Source: Solanum dulcamara
Taxonomy: Eukaryota; Streptophyta; Magnoliopsida; Solanales; Solanaceae
DNA: 64,000 nt
Assembly: GCF_947179165.1 (NCBI RefSeq)
Contig: NC_077245.1
Coordinates: 14,974,740 to 15,038,739 of the forward strand
Reading direction: 5' to 3'
The translations under genes and the position numbers were made by a program. This document shows, piece after piece, positions 1-12,536 of the stretch. Under the pieces are notes generated by a model. It made no database searches. It saw only the letters and a list, made by a program, of their open reading frames with translations, and had not been told where the DNA came from. Position 1 is the stretch's first letter, and each line of letters opens with the position of its first letter.

Positions 1-281
1 ACCTCATTAATGAACTCCATAGGGTCCTCATCTAGTTTAGAACCATCGAACTCGGGCGGATTTATCCTTTGGAAATCCCGAATCCTAGAGGCTGGATTTT
101 GCATTTGGGGAGGAGGAACACCTAGATTCCCTTGGTTAGCTACGACTTGAGCTAACAAAGTAATAACACTGCGAAACTCGGCATGGGTTACCCCATCTTC
201 ATGATGTTGGGCATTAGGAATCGGAGGAGTTTGGTCCTCATTGTCAATCCTTGCTCTTTGAGGTGGTCTTCCATGAGTCAT
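1..281 (-). CDS. Ty3/gypsy gag, N-terminal part (runs off window)
   Basis: Read on the minus strand from an ATG at 281-279, an open frame runs without a stop to the left edge (about 93 codons). It starts MTHGRPPQRAR and later contains a PPEFDGSKLDEDPMEF-type stretch, which resembles the start of the retrotransposon gag domain in plant Ty3/gypsy polyproteins, probably the Del/Tekay chromovirus lineage. Gag would form the virus-like particle that packages the element RNA. The ATG lies about 200 bases downstream (minus sense) of a primer-binding site at 480-491 and the LTR ending at 496, as expected for the first gene of an element whose body lies to the left of this window. Whether the rest is intact cannot be seen. 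The lineage call is from resemblance only. Confidence 0.8.
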   Translation of the reverse strand, partial: MTHGRPPQRARIDNEDQTPPIPNAQHHEDGVTHAEFRSVITLLAQVVANQGNLGVPPPQMQNPASRIRDFQRINPPEFDGSKLDEDPMEFINE

Positions 282-479
282 TATCTAGAGAACACAAAAT
301 GGGTAATTAGTTAAAGGAAAGCTTAGGACACTCTAAGGCAGGACATGAATTTGAAAGAAGTGAAAATTTTCCTAAACGCCTCATAGTCTCTTATTCATAA
401 TTGTGGCGCGCTTCACAACCATGAACAAGACCCTAATCGACGCGGTATGTTGGACTCCAAGGATCATTCAAAACCTCGG

Positions 480-491
480 GCTCTGATACCA
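480..491 (-). other. Primer-binding site (initiator tRNA-Met type) of the gypsy element
   Basis: The minus strand reads TGGTATCAGAGC, the standard plant LTR-element primer-binding site complementary to the 3' end of initiator tRNA-Met. It sits four bases inside the LTR edge at 496, which fixes the element's orientation as minus and identifies 496-2812 as its 5' LTR. Confidence 0.9.
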
Positions 492-495
492 AGTT

Positions 496-2812
496 TGTCA
501 CGACCCAAGCCTAGGGCCTAGACGTGACATAGCGAATGAGGAACCCGAAAGTACCTCAAACAAGCCTCTTAGCATTCTTTTATCCTTTCATAGGTAATGA
601 TGATAAATAGACAAGCGGAAATCATAATAATAAATATTCAACTTACATATGTCCAACAATACCTCTAACTATTAGATTTAATGGGGCTAAGACAAGTTCC
701 TAGCTCACCCTCAATCATAATAGAAGAAATGCCATAATAAAATATCTTAACATATCATAAGCTAGAAAGACAAAGGAGTATTGTTTCCGGAACATGGGAA
801 CTCACCAAAAGTAGTCTTCGATGGAATATCAACTAGCCACGTGGAGGAGAACGAGGAGGAGCACCGATCCCTACATGGTGATATCATGTAGGCAAAAGAG
901 TATGCGTTAGTACTTTGAATGTACTAAGTATGTAAGGATGCATGAACATTGAGAAAATATTATAACATTTATGTAATATGGAACATAATGTAATACATGC
1001 ATAATAAATCATATGGATATCCTTTAAAACATTCATTTTGTGGGAAGCTAACCATAACCGACATTTAAGACCATGCGAGCTATTACATGGAATCCAACAT
1101 AACCCCCTACGTTGGCCGGGGAGACTACTTGCCGGGTAGAACTCCGTCAACTTCATTCATTTCTTTAACTTTAACTTTAAGGGCTATTTATGGATCCATT
1201 AGCCTAAGCCTACAAGGGCTCCTATGTTGGCACATAGTTAATGAGACAAGGGGTTGCTACTAGGATTCCCTTACCGAATCCCACCTCAATGCCTCATTCG
1301 GTGCTAAGTCAATCCCACGGAATAGTTTAATACTTCAAAATATTCATAGCATATAACTTGAGAATTCAAACATCACGTTCGGTAGAATAGCTCATTAAAA
1401 TATTTGATAATTCAAATATGCAAGAATTGTCCTTATTGCATAAAGAATCCATCATTCATATCATTTCATCATTCTTTCATTTCATAAGACTCCCTTTTTG
1501 ATCATAGATATTGCTTTCATAAATATTTATTTGGAGTCAAAGCTTTCAAGTCAAACTTTATTAAAAACATAGTAAAACTAGGTGGGTTCAAATCACTTCA
1601 ACTTGCAAATATGTATGTAAATAAATATACATAAATACTTTGAAATCCATTAATTAAAAATCATGCTTTAAACAACCCACCATGAATTTCAAGAACCTTT
1701 AAATAGATAAATAAAAGAATTACTTGTAAACCATCAATTCATACATATGAAATTATGTTGCATCAAAATAGAGCAATAATCATTAGTTTAACCATGATTC
1801 ATACTATTAAGTAAAATTAAGAATTAACATAAGAAAATATTACTTGAAATCAAGATATTTAATTGAAAGAGTTTTTGGACTACATGGGTGGAAGAACCCA
1901 TGGATAAACACCCACATAACTTAGAGTAAAGCTTAAAGAAAATAAACATAATTTATCATATAATCAAAATAATTTAGACATGAGAGTGGAAGGAATACTC
2001 TCATTGAAACCTTACATACCTGGAAACCGAAGCTTTAGTTGGTACCGGAAGACTTAATGAACACTCTTGAGTCCTAGCTTCTCTCCTTGCCGGAACGTTT
2101 TGTGTACTACCCGGAATATATGAATCACCGGAATAGTATTTCTTCACTACTAAGAACTAAAACTATATTTGAGAATGTGTATAGAGAGAAGATTTGCTTG
2201 AGAAAGCTTGATGAATAAAATGAGGAAATAAGGTGGGTATTTATAGGTGGGAAAGATGACCTAACAATAAATAAAATAATTATAAATAAAAATCTGAAAA
2301 TTTAGTGGAATATATTGATGTCATGGATGATGTTAAATGGAGGACAATTTATGTCATGAGTGATGTCAAATATATCTAGATCTTTCTATGGTAGGTGAAA
2401 TGAGTTATCTTTGACAGAATACTCTTTTTGGAAGCTGCGTTTGAATAAGATAAATTCCTTATTAGGATTTGGTGTCTTCATAAGAATTGTAGATATGGAA
2501 GTCTAGTTTCATATCGTTCAAGAATCAACCAATTTGGATAAACCTACAGTGAGATATGATTTTTCTTCTATAAACACTCATTTCCGTAACAGCATCCTAC
2601 CTTACAAAGATTAATTTATTTGACCTACTTAACCTCCGAATCTTAAAATATGGTCTTCATAAAAGTTGTAGGTAATGATCGTGTGGTTACTCAGAAATTT
2701 GAATCACTCAATTTGGATATTTCTATGAAAAGTTATGACCAGAATACAGAGGCTGTATCATGTTTAGGCAAAAATTGAAACATCGTATACAACGTTTTTA
2801 GGGGATATTACA
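496..2812 (-). mobile_element. LTR family A, copy 1: 5' LTR of a gypsy element
   Basis: This 2.3-kb LTR reads TGTAATATCCCC...GGGTCGTGACA on the minus strand. Its ends were set by comparison with the solo copy at 58923-61244, where a target duplication defines the termini exactly. The same sequence occurs at 34897-37217, 48040-49690 and 49691-51998. A TATAAATA promoter motif lies in the conserved block around 2238-2250 (minus sense). Unlike the other copies it is attached to a PBS and gag (1-491), so it belongs to an element body rather than being a solo LTR. The right flank starts ACATA; the matching duplication would be outside the window. Confidence 0.88.
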
Positions 2813-3203
2813 ACATAGTCACAAATTTGAAACCATATCACACAAGCAAGTCAAACTCATTAACTTAATTCATTTCATGGATGACCATTCATTAATCATC
2901 CATGCACTTACACAGCCTCTATGGTCAGATATCAATTGGAACATTTTCGGTTTTAATTTTTCTTGCTTATGTCCCTTCAACCGCGACATCGACATCAAGT
3001 TTACTTCATTGAGATACCAATTAGACTCAATCCATACTACAAGCGACAGACAACACGAAAGGACTGAATAAATGGAACTACTTTCTAGAATGCTTCATAG
3101 CTTTCCAAAGATTAGATGTAGACGTCAACAGACTAATCTGTATGAGTCTATTCCATACTTGCTCTTGTACTAGAGACCAGTAACCTGGAATTTAATACCA
3201 ACT
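2813..3203 (-). other. Probable leader of the element whose LTR is 3204-6019
   Basis: No gene is recognised here. Directly beside the LTR edge at 3204 the minus strand reads AGTTGGTATTAAATTCC, which resembles a decayed primer-binding site (TGGTAT core). The stretch is therefore most simply untranslated leader of the LTR-E element, cut off on the left when the family A element inserted at 2812/2813. A 64-codon open frame at 2877-3071 has no recognisable features. Confidence 0.4.
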
Positions 3204-3960
3204 TGTCACGATCCAACCACCAAGTCATGCGGGCACCTACTCTAACACCCAGATAAGAGAATCATTTATAGAAATATCATGTAGAAGTTTAATAAAATAC
3301 AAATAATAGGCTAAAAAAGTTATGCAATCACTTTACATTAACTTGAAAACTCCAAGGTTTATAACAAGAAACAATCTAACACCCCCAAAGATATTAATCT
3401 AAACAGGCACAAGAACTTCTAAAGATACAAAGTATAAATAAAGTAATGACACAACTCCAACCATAAGGAAGGAAGTGTAAAAGCTGTTGGAGAAGCATCT
3501 TCGTCTTCACCTAAGAAACACCACTGACCTTGCAACCAGACTATGCCAAATGACATAAAAAGAATAGTATCAGTACAAACAACACATACTGGTAGTCTTC
3601 ATCGGTCAATCTGATACCCACCGCATAATATAAAGAAATCAACAAAAAAATATCATGCTCTTTAAGAAAATACACTGTCAAAACTTTATGCACAAGCTTT
3701 TATCATTTTTATTTACCTCTTTGTCGTTGAAGCCTAATATTTATCCCTTCTAGTTGGTCTGCTTCCAACACTAATACAGATCAAAACCTAGCCATTCTAA
3801 CACATAGAAGAGTCTTTGAACTACGGGTCACCACTAATACTGTCTAACCAGTCTATTTTCTTAAGTTTTCACACCAATATTTGACCCTAGAATAACTAAT
3901 ATCTCACTTGAAAGAGGAAAACATTTAGGTGGACTAAGGCTCCTCTGGTAATCGTATTGG

Positions 3961-3974
3961 CCCGCCATGGCGGG
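3961..3974. repeat. Perfect 14-bp palindrome CCCGCCATGGCGGG
   Basis: The sequence CCCGCCATGGCGGG is its own reverse complement. A related GC-rich block (cccgccagggcggcc) follows at about 4016-4030. Such CGCC/GGCG patches are isolated GC islands inside an AT-rich LTR. Any function in the element's RNA is unknown. Confidence 0.9.
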
Positions 3975-4470
3975 ACCTATTCCATTCTAATGGCCTCGCC
4001 ACAACAGGTTTCCTCCCGCCAGGGCGGCCTGCCCAAAGACAGAATCTCTAAATTCTCTCCCAATCCCTCTTTTTTCACATGTACCAATAATACATCATTA
4101 ATATCTAACTCTAAGTCACTGATCTTACTAAACCACACATCGAATACTCTTCACTTATTTATCCATGGCCTCATACCTACGATACAGATGCATCTAGCCA
4201 CCATAACATAATTCGAACAACATATACAAAAGCAAATTACCAATTTAGCATTTCAAAAACAATATACAGTTTCACAATATAAATCTCAAATACAACAGTT
4301 AACATGATAACAATTGGACCTTCAGTCCTTTCATTTCAATTATTACACAAGATGAGCATGCTTAATTATAATCGAGTCAGTTTATCTATCATCACCTATA
4401 TAGTCAAGATCAATTCACATATTATAGCTACACCATTGTTCTCTCATGGAACCCATACCTAAACTATATA

Positions 4471-4592
4471 TATATCTCGGAATGTGACACCCGATCCAAT
4501 ATATGTGTCAGAACGTGACATCCGATCCTATATATGTGTCAGAACGTGAAACCCAATTCTATATATGTGTCGGAACGTGACACCCTATTCAA
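4471..4592. repeat. 31-bp tandem repeat, 4 copies, in LTR E
   Basis: Units begin at 4471, 4500, 4531 and 4562, each of the form tatatgtgtcngaacgtgac followed by acccnattcta. They differ by a few substitutions. The block lies inside the LTR at 3204-6019. Confidence 0.9.
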
Positions 4593-6019
4593 TATCACAA
4601 ACACAAACACAATCACAGTCTACAATGAATAGTTCACATACTTGCATAATCAAGTAACAGGTTCATTGCATGCAATTGTTCACAAATAGTCATTTTATTG
4701 GTTTCATTCTATCTTTCCCTTCATTAACAATATTTTATCAAGCTTTGCTTATTCAAGGCATCACTTTTAGTAGAGCAAGTTCAAGATTATGAATTTCACG
4801 GTCTTGAGATTGTAGACCAATCACAATAATATATCAATCACTCAACCAAAATAATTAAATGCATGGTAAATATCACAACATTACTCAATCACTATTAAGA
4901 ATCTCTCTATGATATAGACTAAACCATAACCTACAGCCACATGTAATTAAATAGGTTTATGGCATGAGATCTATCAACATTAAGTCATTCACATTCACCC
5001 TTTATTTCATAATTTGCACTACTCAAGTAATTCACAGGGAATAATCAACATGAACACATAATTATTTGTATAAACACATCCCTCTATATACATCAATGGC
5101 CCATAATCCCCAAGCCTCATGATTTCATTATGACCCAGCTATTGTCTACACTTAACCTCACAAGAGTCATTGGCCTTCTAAAATGTTTCACCAAGATCAT
5201 TCAAAGATTGGACATTCATCACTAGTCACATAATAATCATGGTCCACATCATACATTCTCACTCTAAACAATAATTGACAATCATTTAACCATCCAGACT
5301 CCGCGCCCGAAGGCTTAGGCATGAAATCTCCCGTCAATCTACATTATATTAAGTAATGGAAAGAATTTATAACTTCTTAATTTAGAAAACGTAGCCTACC
5401 TGAGCACCAAGCAATTGTAGAAGGATTATAACATGTATGATCCCTGGCTTCTGGAAGGAGAAACTATGGTGACGGGCCTAAAATCCGTAGGTTGTAGCCT
5501 TCCTTGCGCTAGGAATCTCTTCTTCCCTTCTCTCCAAGCCTAGAGCAACTTTTTGGGGGTTTCTTAGGTAACCCTCATCTATTTTGGCACCTAAGGAAAT
5601 AAGGAGATAATAAAAATATGCTATCTTTTCATTTTGGCCCGTCAAATCCTGCTCTGGCGGCCCAACACGGACAACGTTTAGTAAAATGGGCATAACATTT
5701 TACTCCAAACTCCAAATGAGGCAAATTTGGTGGCGTTGGAAAGAAGACTCATAGACATTTAATTTGATATATCATGGGCTACCTAATTCATTATAGGAAG
5801 AGAGCTATGGTCGTTTGAAGTTAGCCCTAGTTTAAGCTTTAGTCTGAAACTAAATCGGAAAGACACTTTCAACTTAGCTTTGAGATAGGGGCATCGTAAG
5901 ACCTTTATTCACAACTAATGCACTGACATACCAAGGAATTGATCCTAATTTTATGACAAATGAAATTCGTATACCTTTACCGCAAATATTTTTTAGTAAT
6001 GATGGGTTAGGTCATTACA

Positions 6020-6222
6020 CAAAAACCCTTGAAAAAAAACATATTACATCCCAAAGATTGAAAAACCTAAACTAAACAAATTAAAAATGTTAATTCCCTA
6101 GTGAGATTTGCTCTCATTAAAATCTTAATCATGAATACTTGAGACTTTAATTTGGGCCCTATGCAAAGTTCTGTGAATACTTTTGAAAAAGTTTTGAACA
6201 AAAACAATTCTCAAGGACCTTA
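6020..6222. other. Unassigned spacer
   Basis: AT-rich single-copy-looking sequence between LTR E and the left end of the duplicated SWEET segment. No gene, RNA or transposon is recognised. Confidence 0.5.
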
Positions 6223-6612
6223 CCAGGTAGTGCCCGCTGATTTAGAACACAATATAGCAAGATATAACAAATCATAACATGGGAGTTTGGGGAATAAAGC
6301 AAGTGGTTGAATATGTTCCTCTGCAGTTGAAAGAAGGTGTTGTAGGATAATACTTTATAAGTAGGTATAAAAGTTCAGAAAGTTGGCGTACAATTGAATG
6401 ATGTTATGGATCGCCATTCTCATGCCTCTTGGTGTTAGCTAGCTTCTTGTCTTGGAGTTCTCCGGTCCTCATCTCTACTGATTCATTCATTTCATCTTTC
6501 TTGACTTCCTCTCTGTTATCACGATAAATTGCGTATAAAATCAACTGCACTGCTCCTAATAAAGTTCCAATGCCATTTGGTACCTGTCAAACAAACACTT
6601 TTCTGAGATTTA

Positions 6613-7088
6613 TGCAAGATAGTCAAAACGCGTTTTGAACGCGTAGTCAAAAAAGGAACAAAATGCATTTTGAACGCGTAGTCAAAAAAGTAACAAAACG
6701 CGTTTTGAACGCGTAGTCAAAAAGGGAAGGTTCAATACGCGGATTTAACGCGTTTCTAGTTTCCTATAAATAGAAGACCTCTTGCCCTCATTTATCCCAT
6801 CCCAGAAAGAAAGAGTAAGAATACAAAGAGAGTTATACACCAAGATAAATATTTTAGTCTTGAGTGTCCTCTTTAGTAGTTATTCCTTTTACAAGAGAGA
6901 AGTGTTAATTGTTGTTTTCTCCTTGTATTTGAGAGCTGTGTACTCCATATTTTTATAGTGAGATCCTTCTACCTCGTGGTTTTTCCCTTCTATAAGTTAG
7001 AGGGGTTTCCACGTAAAATTCTTATGTCCAAATTATTTTTATTATTTGTCATATCAAACTTTAGTTGTGGTGCTTCCTCACCCCAACA
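6613..7088 (+). repeat. 5' LTR of the copia element
   Basis: 476 bp, TGCAAGATAG...CCCCAACA. Near the start are three copies of a roughly 36-bp unit containing a spaced ACGCGTTTTGAACGCGT inverted motif (first ones at about 6626, 6664 and 6700). TATAAATA at 6765-6772 is the likely promoter TATA box, with transcription expected some 30 bp downstream. The 3' LTR has only two of the 36-bp units. Confidence 0.95.
6765..6772 (+). promoter_or_regulatory. TATA box of the copia LTR promoter
   Basis: TATAAATA, preceded by the repeated AACGCGTT-rich block and repeated exactly in the 3' LTR. This is the usual U3 layout of an LTR promoter. Activity is inferred, not shown. Confidence 0.65.
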
Positions 7089-7089
7089 G

Positions 7090-7103
7090 TGGTATCAGAG
7101 CCC
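7090..7103 (+). other. Primer-binding site (initiator tRNA-Met) of the copia element
   Basis: TGGTATCAGAGCCC starts two bases after the LTR end at 7088 and matches the plant initiator tRNA-Met 3' end complement. Confidence 0.95.
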
Positions 7104-7283
7104 TCGGTTATTCTGTCTATTTTATGCGAAGGTACTATCTGTGAATAGTAACTTTTCATGAATAGTCAAATTTGGTAAATAGTACTATTCACGTGAATAG
7201 TAAATTTCAGTGACGGTACAGTTTGTCACAATTGTTCGCAAAAATATTCAGAAATGATCTAGAAGGGTGTAAAGCAAATAACA

Positions 7284-10200
7284 ATGTCGAGTACAACAAA
7301 GTTTGACGTTGAAAAATTCAATGGGACTAATTTCTCATTATGGAAAATGAAAATAAAAGCAATACTGAGAAAAAACAATTGCTTAGCTGTAATTGAAGGC
7401 AGGCCCACAGACTTTGTTGATGACAGCAAGTGAAACGACATAGACAGCAACGCAGTTGCTGATCTACACTTGGCACTAGCTGATCAAGTGTTGTCTAGTG
7501 TGGCGGAAAAGCGGACGGCGAAGGAAATATGGGATACTCTTACGGGGTTGTATGAGGCCAAGTCTTTACATAATAAAATCTTCTTCAAAAGAAGATTGTA
7601 TACTCTTCGAATGGCAGAGTCCATGTCAGTTACTGAACACATCAATACTTTGAATACTCTGTTTTCGCAACTTACAACAATGGGTTGCAAAATAGAGGGA
7701 ACTGAACGTGCGGAGCTTCTACTTCAAAGTCTGCCTGACTCGTATGATCAACTCATCATCAACCTGACGAACAATATAGACAGTCTAGTTTTCAATGAAA
7801 TTGCAGCCGCTGTCTTGGAAAAAGCAAATCGGCGCAAAAATAAGGAAGACAGACAAGCAAGTTCGCAGCAAGCTGAAGCCTTGATGATGGTGAGAGGAAG
7901 ACCAACGAAACGTGGCCCTAGTGAGAGTCACAATCATGGCAGATCTCAATCAAGAAGTAAGAAGAATATCAAGTGCTATAACTGTGACAAAAAAGGGCAC
8001 TTCAAGAAAGATTGTCGGTTCAAGAAGAAGAGTGAAAACCCTGAGCCATCAAATGCTCAAGGGAATGTTGCATGTACCTCGGATGATGGCGATATTTTAT
8101 GTAGTGAGGCAATATCAAATAATGAAGGCAGAAAACATTTCACTGATGTCTGGATCATGGACACAGGAGCAACATGGCACATGACTTCCAGGAGAGAATG
8201 GTTCCATCAATATAATCCTATCTCAGGAGGGTTTGTGTTCATGGGAAACGATCATGCTTTGGATGTTATTGGTATTGGGTCCATCAAAATAAAGATGTAT
8301 GATGGCATGGTTCGCACCATCCAGGAGGTACGATATGTAAAAGACTTGAAGAAGAATCTATTGTCTTTAGGACAACTAGATGATAATGGATGTTCATATA
8401 AGACTCATGGTGGAATCATGAGAATATCCAAAGAAGCGCTTGTAGTGATGAAAGCGGAAAAACTTGCGGCAAACCTATATGTGCTTAAAGGTGAAACACA
8501 CCAAGAAGGAGAAGCATCAACCGCGTCAGCAAGTTCATTTGAAGAATCAACGATGATGTGGCATCATAAACTTGGCCATATGTCGGAACGAGGTTTGAAG
8601 ATTCTTGCTGAGTAAAAACTTCTTCCAGGGCTCAAAAAGGTTTCACTACCCTTTTGTGAGCATTGTGTTACCAGTAAGCAAAATAGACTGAAGTTTAGCA
8701 GTTCCTCTGCTAAAAGCAAGGAAATACTAGATCTGGTCCACTCTGATGTCTGGCAAGCACCGGTGGAGTCCCTAGGAGGAGCGAAATATTTTGTGTCATT
8801 CATCGACAATTACTCCAGGAGGAGTTGGGTGTATCCAATCAAGAGAAAGACAGATGTTTTTCCAGTTTTCAAGTGTTTGAGGACAGATAATAGAGGAGAA
8901 TACACTGGTGATGAATTTAATAACTTCTGTAAACAAGAAGGTATTAAACGGCAGTTCACAGTGGCATATACTCCACAATAAAATGGAGTAGCAGAGCGGA
9001 TGAACAGAACCTTGTTGGAACGGACAAGAGCTATGTTGGCAACTATAGGGTTGGAAAAACCATTCTGGGCAGAAGCAGTCTAAACCGCCTGTTATGTGAT
9101 CAATCGGTCACCATCAACCGCAATTGATCTGAAAACACCAATGGAGATGTGGACAGGAAAACCAGCTGATTATTCTCGCTTACATATATTCGGAAGTCCT
9201 GCTTATGTTATGTACAACACCCAAGACAAATCGAAGTTGGATCCAAAATCTAGGGAATGCATTTTCTTAGGGTATGCTGATGGAGTCAAGGGGTATCGCT
9301 TGTGGGATCCCACAACCCGTAAGGTGGTAATCAGCAGGGATGTTGTATTTGTTGAAAACAAGATACAAGCAAAAGAAAATAGCACTTTAAAAGAAAAATC
9401 AGAGACTACTACAGTTGAAGTTGAAGAAATAGAAGAAGTTCCAGTTTCTTCTGAAGCAGCACCAGAGCACGAAGAACAAGAGCAAGCTGAGATCGAAACT
9501 CCACAAGTTCGACGGTCAACTAGGGAGAGAAGAGAACCAGCTTGGCACTCAGATTATTCTATGGAGATTAATTTGCATACTGTCTACTAACAGAAGATGG
9601 AGAGCCTTCAACTTTTCACGAGGCTATGAAAGGCCAAGAATCATCTCTATGGGTAGCAGCAATGCAAGAAGAAATTGAAGCTCTTCATAAAAATAAAACA
9701 TGGGATCTTGTTCAATTACCACAAGGAAGGAAGGCCATTGGAAATAAATGGGTCTACAAGATCAAACGCAATGGTAATGATCAAGTGGAGAAGTATCGTG
9801 CAAGATTGGTGGCGAAAGGATTCGCTCAGAAAGAATGTATAGACTTCAATGAGATATTTTCTCCGATGGTTCGACTCACAACAATTCGAGTGGTCCTGGC
9901 GATGTGTGCTACATTTGACTTGTACTTGGAGTAGTTAGATGTCAAAACTGCATTACTTCATGGAGAACTTGAAGAAGAAATTTATATGCTCCAACCAGAA
10001 GGTTTTGAAGAACAGGGAAAAGAGAACTTGGTTTGCAGGTTGAACAAATCTCTATACGGTCTCAAACAGGCGCCGAGATGTTGGTATAAGAGATTTGATT
10101 CCTTCATTATAAGCCTTGGATACAACAGACATAGTTCAGATCCTTGTGTTTATTACAAGAGATTTGGTGATGAAGATTTTGTTATTTTGCTGTTATATGT

Positions 10201-11161
10201 TGATGATATGTTGGTAGCAGGCCCCAACAAAGATCGTCTCACAAATTTAAAGGCACGGTTGGCTAGGGAGTTTGAAATGAAGGACTTGGGACCAGCAAAC
10301 AAGATTCTAGGGATGCAAATTCACCGAGACAGAAATAATAGGAAGATTTGGCTTTCTCAAAAGAACTACTTGAAGAAAATCTTGAGACGCTTCAAGATGC
10401 AAGATTGTAAGTCAATTTCTACCCCACTTCCTATTAATTTCAAGTTATCCTCAACTATGAGTCCTAGCAATGAAGCAGAGAGGATGGAGATGTCTCGAGT
10501 ACCGTATGTATCAGCAGTGGGAAGTTTAATATTCGCCATGGTATGTACAAGACCTGACATTGCACAAGCAGTGGGAGTGGTTAGTCGGTACATGGCTAAT
10601 CCTGGAAGAGAGCATTGGAATACTGTTAAGAGGATCCTGAGATACATCAAGGGTACCTCAGATGTTACAATGTGTTATGGAGGATCATACTTTACTGTTA
10701 AAGGTTATATTGATTCAGATTATGCAGGTGATCTTGATAAAAGTAAGTCCACCACAGGTTATGTGTTTACTCTTGCTGGAGGAGCTGTAAGCTGGGTTTC
10801 AAAACTACAATCTATCGTGGCTACATCTACGACGGAAGCAGAATATGTAGCAGCTACACAAGCTAGCAAAAAGGCAATATGGATGCAGATGTTACCGGAG
10901 GAGCTCGGGCACAAACAAGAGAAGGTTGCTTTGTTTTGTGACAGTCAGAGCACTTTGCATCTTGCAAAGAATCCGGCATTTCATTCAAGAACAAAGCACA
11001 TACGAGTTCAGTATCACTTTTTCCGTGAGAAGGTGGAAGAAGGCAGTGTGGATATTCAGAAAATTCACACTAATGACAACCTGGCAAATATGTTTACGAA
11101 GCCGATCAACAGTAACAAATTCATATGGTGTCGATCTTCTATTGGCCTAGCAGAAACGTAA
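7284..11161 (+). pseudogene. Copia gag-pol polyprotein, broken by stops and a frameshift
   Basis: In copia order one can read gag (from ATG 7284), a CCHC zinc knuckle (CYNCDKKGHFKKDC, about 7975-8016), the protease motif MDTGA (about 8158), the gag-pre-integrase HHKLGHM block (about 8560), the integrase core with D in DLVHSDVW, D in RTDNRGEY and E in NGVAERMN, reverse transcriptase (YVDDML about 10197-10215), and RNase H ending with TKPI before TAA at 11159-11161. Breaks: TGA 7431-7433, TAA 8613-8615, TAA 8979-8981, TAA 9081-9083, a frameshift near 9570-9590 and TAG 9932-9934. The spacing between the integrase zones is shortened near 8868, where residues normally between TFK-like and LR(S/T)DN are missing. 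The polyprotein would drive particle formation, cDNA synthesis and integration; this copy cannot be translated through. Confidence 0.95.
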
Positions 11162-11221
11162 CATTGCAGTAATTGGGTAGAAAGGATGGTGTGAAGACTT
11201 AATTGATTCTCAATTAAATCT

Positions 11222-11234
11222 TCAAGTGGGAGAA
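11222..11234 (+). other. Polypurine tract of the copia element
   Basis: The purine-rich run tcaagtgggagaa directly abuts the 3' LTR start TGCAAG at 11235, where plus-strand DNA synthesis would be primed. Confidence 0.85.
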
Positions 11235-11675
11235 TGCAAGATAGTCAAAACGCGTTTTGAACGCGTAGTCAAAAAAGGAACAAAACACGTTTTGAACGCG
11301 TAGTCAAAAAGGGAAAGTTCAATACGCGAATTTAACGCGTTTCTAGTTTCCTATAAATAGAAGACCTCTTGCCCTCATTTATCCCATCCCAGAAAGAGAG
11401 AGTAAGAATACAAAGAGAGTTATACACCAAAATAAATATTTTAGTCTTGAGTGTCCTCTTTAGTAGTTGTTCTTTTTACAAGAGAGAAGTGTTAATTGTT
11501 GTTTTCTCCTTGTATTTGAGAGCTGTGTACTCCATATTTTTATAGTGAGATCCTTCTACCTCGTGATTTTTCCCTTCTATAAGTCAGAGGGGTTTCCACG
11601 TAAAATTCTTGTGTCCAATTTATTTTCATTATTTGTCATATCAAACTTTAGTTGTGGTGCTTCCTCACCCCAATA
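11235..11675 (+). repeat. 3' LTR of the copia element
   Basis: 441 bp, near-identical to the 5' LTR but with two rather than three ACGCGTTTTGAACGCGT units and an end CCCCAATA instead of CCCCAACA. The difference in unit number accounts for the 35-bp shorter length. Confidence 0.95.
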
Positions 11676-12536
11676 ATTTAATCTTAGGATTTGTCATTGT
11701 TATTAAATCAATCTTTTATTCCTTCATTTGGTTGGTACTGACTTGAGACAATGTTTACCAAAGTTTTCTGTGAAGGGGACTTTTGGAATTATTCTAACTA
11801 CCGCATAACAACCACCGTTAGCCTCCACTACACATCCACCATTGCACAACTAGCACCGCCAACCATTTCCACCACTAGCCAACACTACCGACCACCTCCA
11901 TCTCAACTTGCCGGCCACCACAGCCCTAACAACTTCTATTACTAGCCTCCTCCTCACAAGCACCACCATTGCCAACCACCACCACAAGCACTTTCACCGC
12001 CAATTGCCACCTCAAAACTTCCACCGCTAATTGCCACCTCAAGACTTCCACCTCCTAGACCCCATTGCACAATCAGTCAATCAGCATTGCTGGTCACCTC
12101 TACCAAATACAACCACCACTAGGCACCACATCTGAACCATAAAAATTGATCACCATTATTGTCAACTACCATAGTCACTAGCTTTTAGAGCGTGCATAGT
12201 CAAACAATTAAACACACTCAAACATTGGGGAATAAACAATCTTAAATATCCCGAGCACATATGTGAGAAAATATCCTAATAATTTGATGTGTTCAAATTC
12301 AAATATTTTAGTCTTAAAAGAAAAACATACGGAGTTTAGTCCACTGGAAAAACCTGTGAATTAAATCAGTAATTTACTACCGTGACAAATTAACCAATAT
12401 ATCTAATAGATTAGCCAACGTATTGCAAAAGGGGAATAAAATGCTTAAATTGGCAAACACAAAAATAGATTATAGATGAACATATCTTTTGTAACTTATC
12501 CATAACAATGAATCTATTCAATAAATATACCTACAT

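Larger units (their letters stand above)
3204..6019 (-). mobile_element. LTR family E (gypsy-type), 2.8 kb
   Basis: On the minus strand the unit begins TGTAATGACCTA (at 6019) and ends GGATCGTGACA (at 3204), the same style of termini as families A-D in this window. The flanks (left CCAAC, right CAAAA) do not form a clear 5-bp duplication, so it is either a 5' LTR of a truncated element (see 2813-3203) or an old copy with decayed flanks. It contains a 31-bp tandem array (4471-4592) and a GC-rich palindrome (3961-3974). Open frames at 3957-4211 and 5478-5693 look incidental. Confidence 0.7.
6613..11675 (+). mobile_element. Full-length Ty1/copia retrotransposon, inactive, TSD ATTTA
   Basis: A complete 5063-bp structure: 5' LTR 6613-7088, PBS 7090-7103, gag-pol remnant 7284-11161, purine-rich tract just before 11235, and 3' LTR 11235-11675. 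The element is bounded by the 5-bp duplication ATTTA (6608-6612 and 11676-11680). It lies in intron 5 of the degenerate SWEET copy, in the opposite transcriptional sense. The equivalent intron of the right copy (14163-14355) lacks it, so it arrived after the duplication. Stop codons and a frameshift make it non-autonomous. Confidence 0.96.

Noticed and set aside
4471..4592. CRISPR-like array
   Set aside because: Units are adjacent without unique spacers and lie in a plant LTR.
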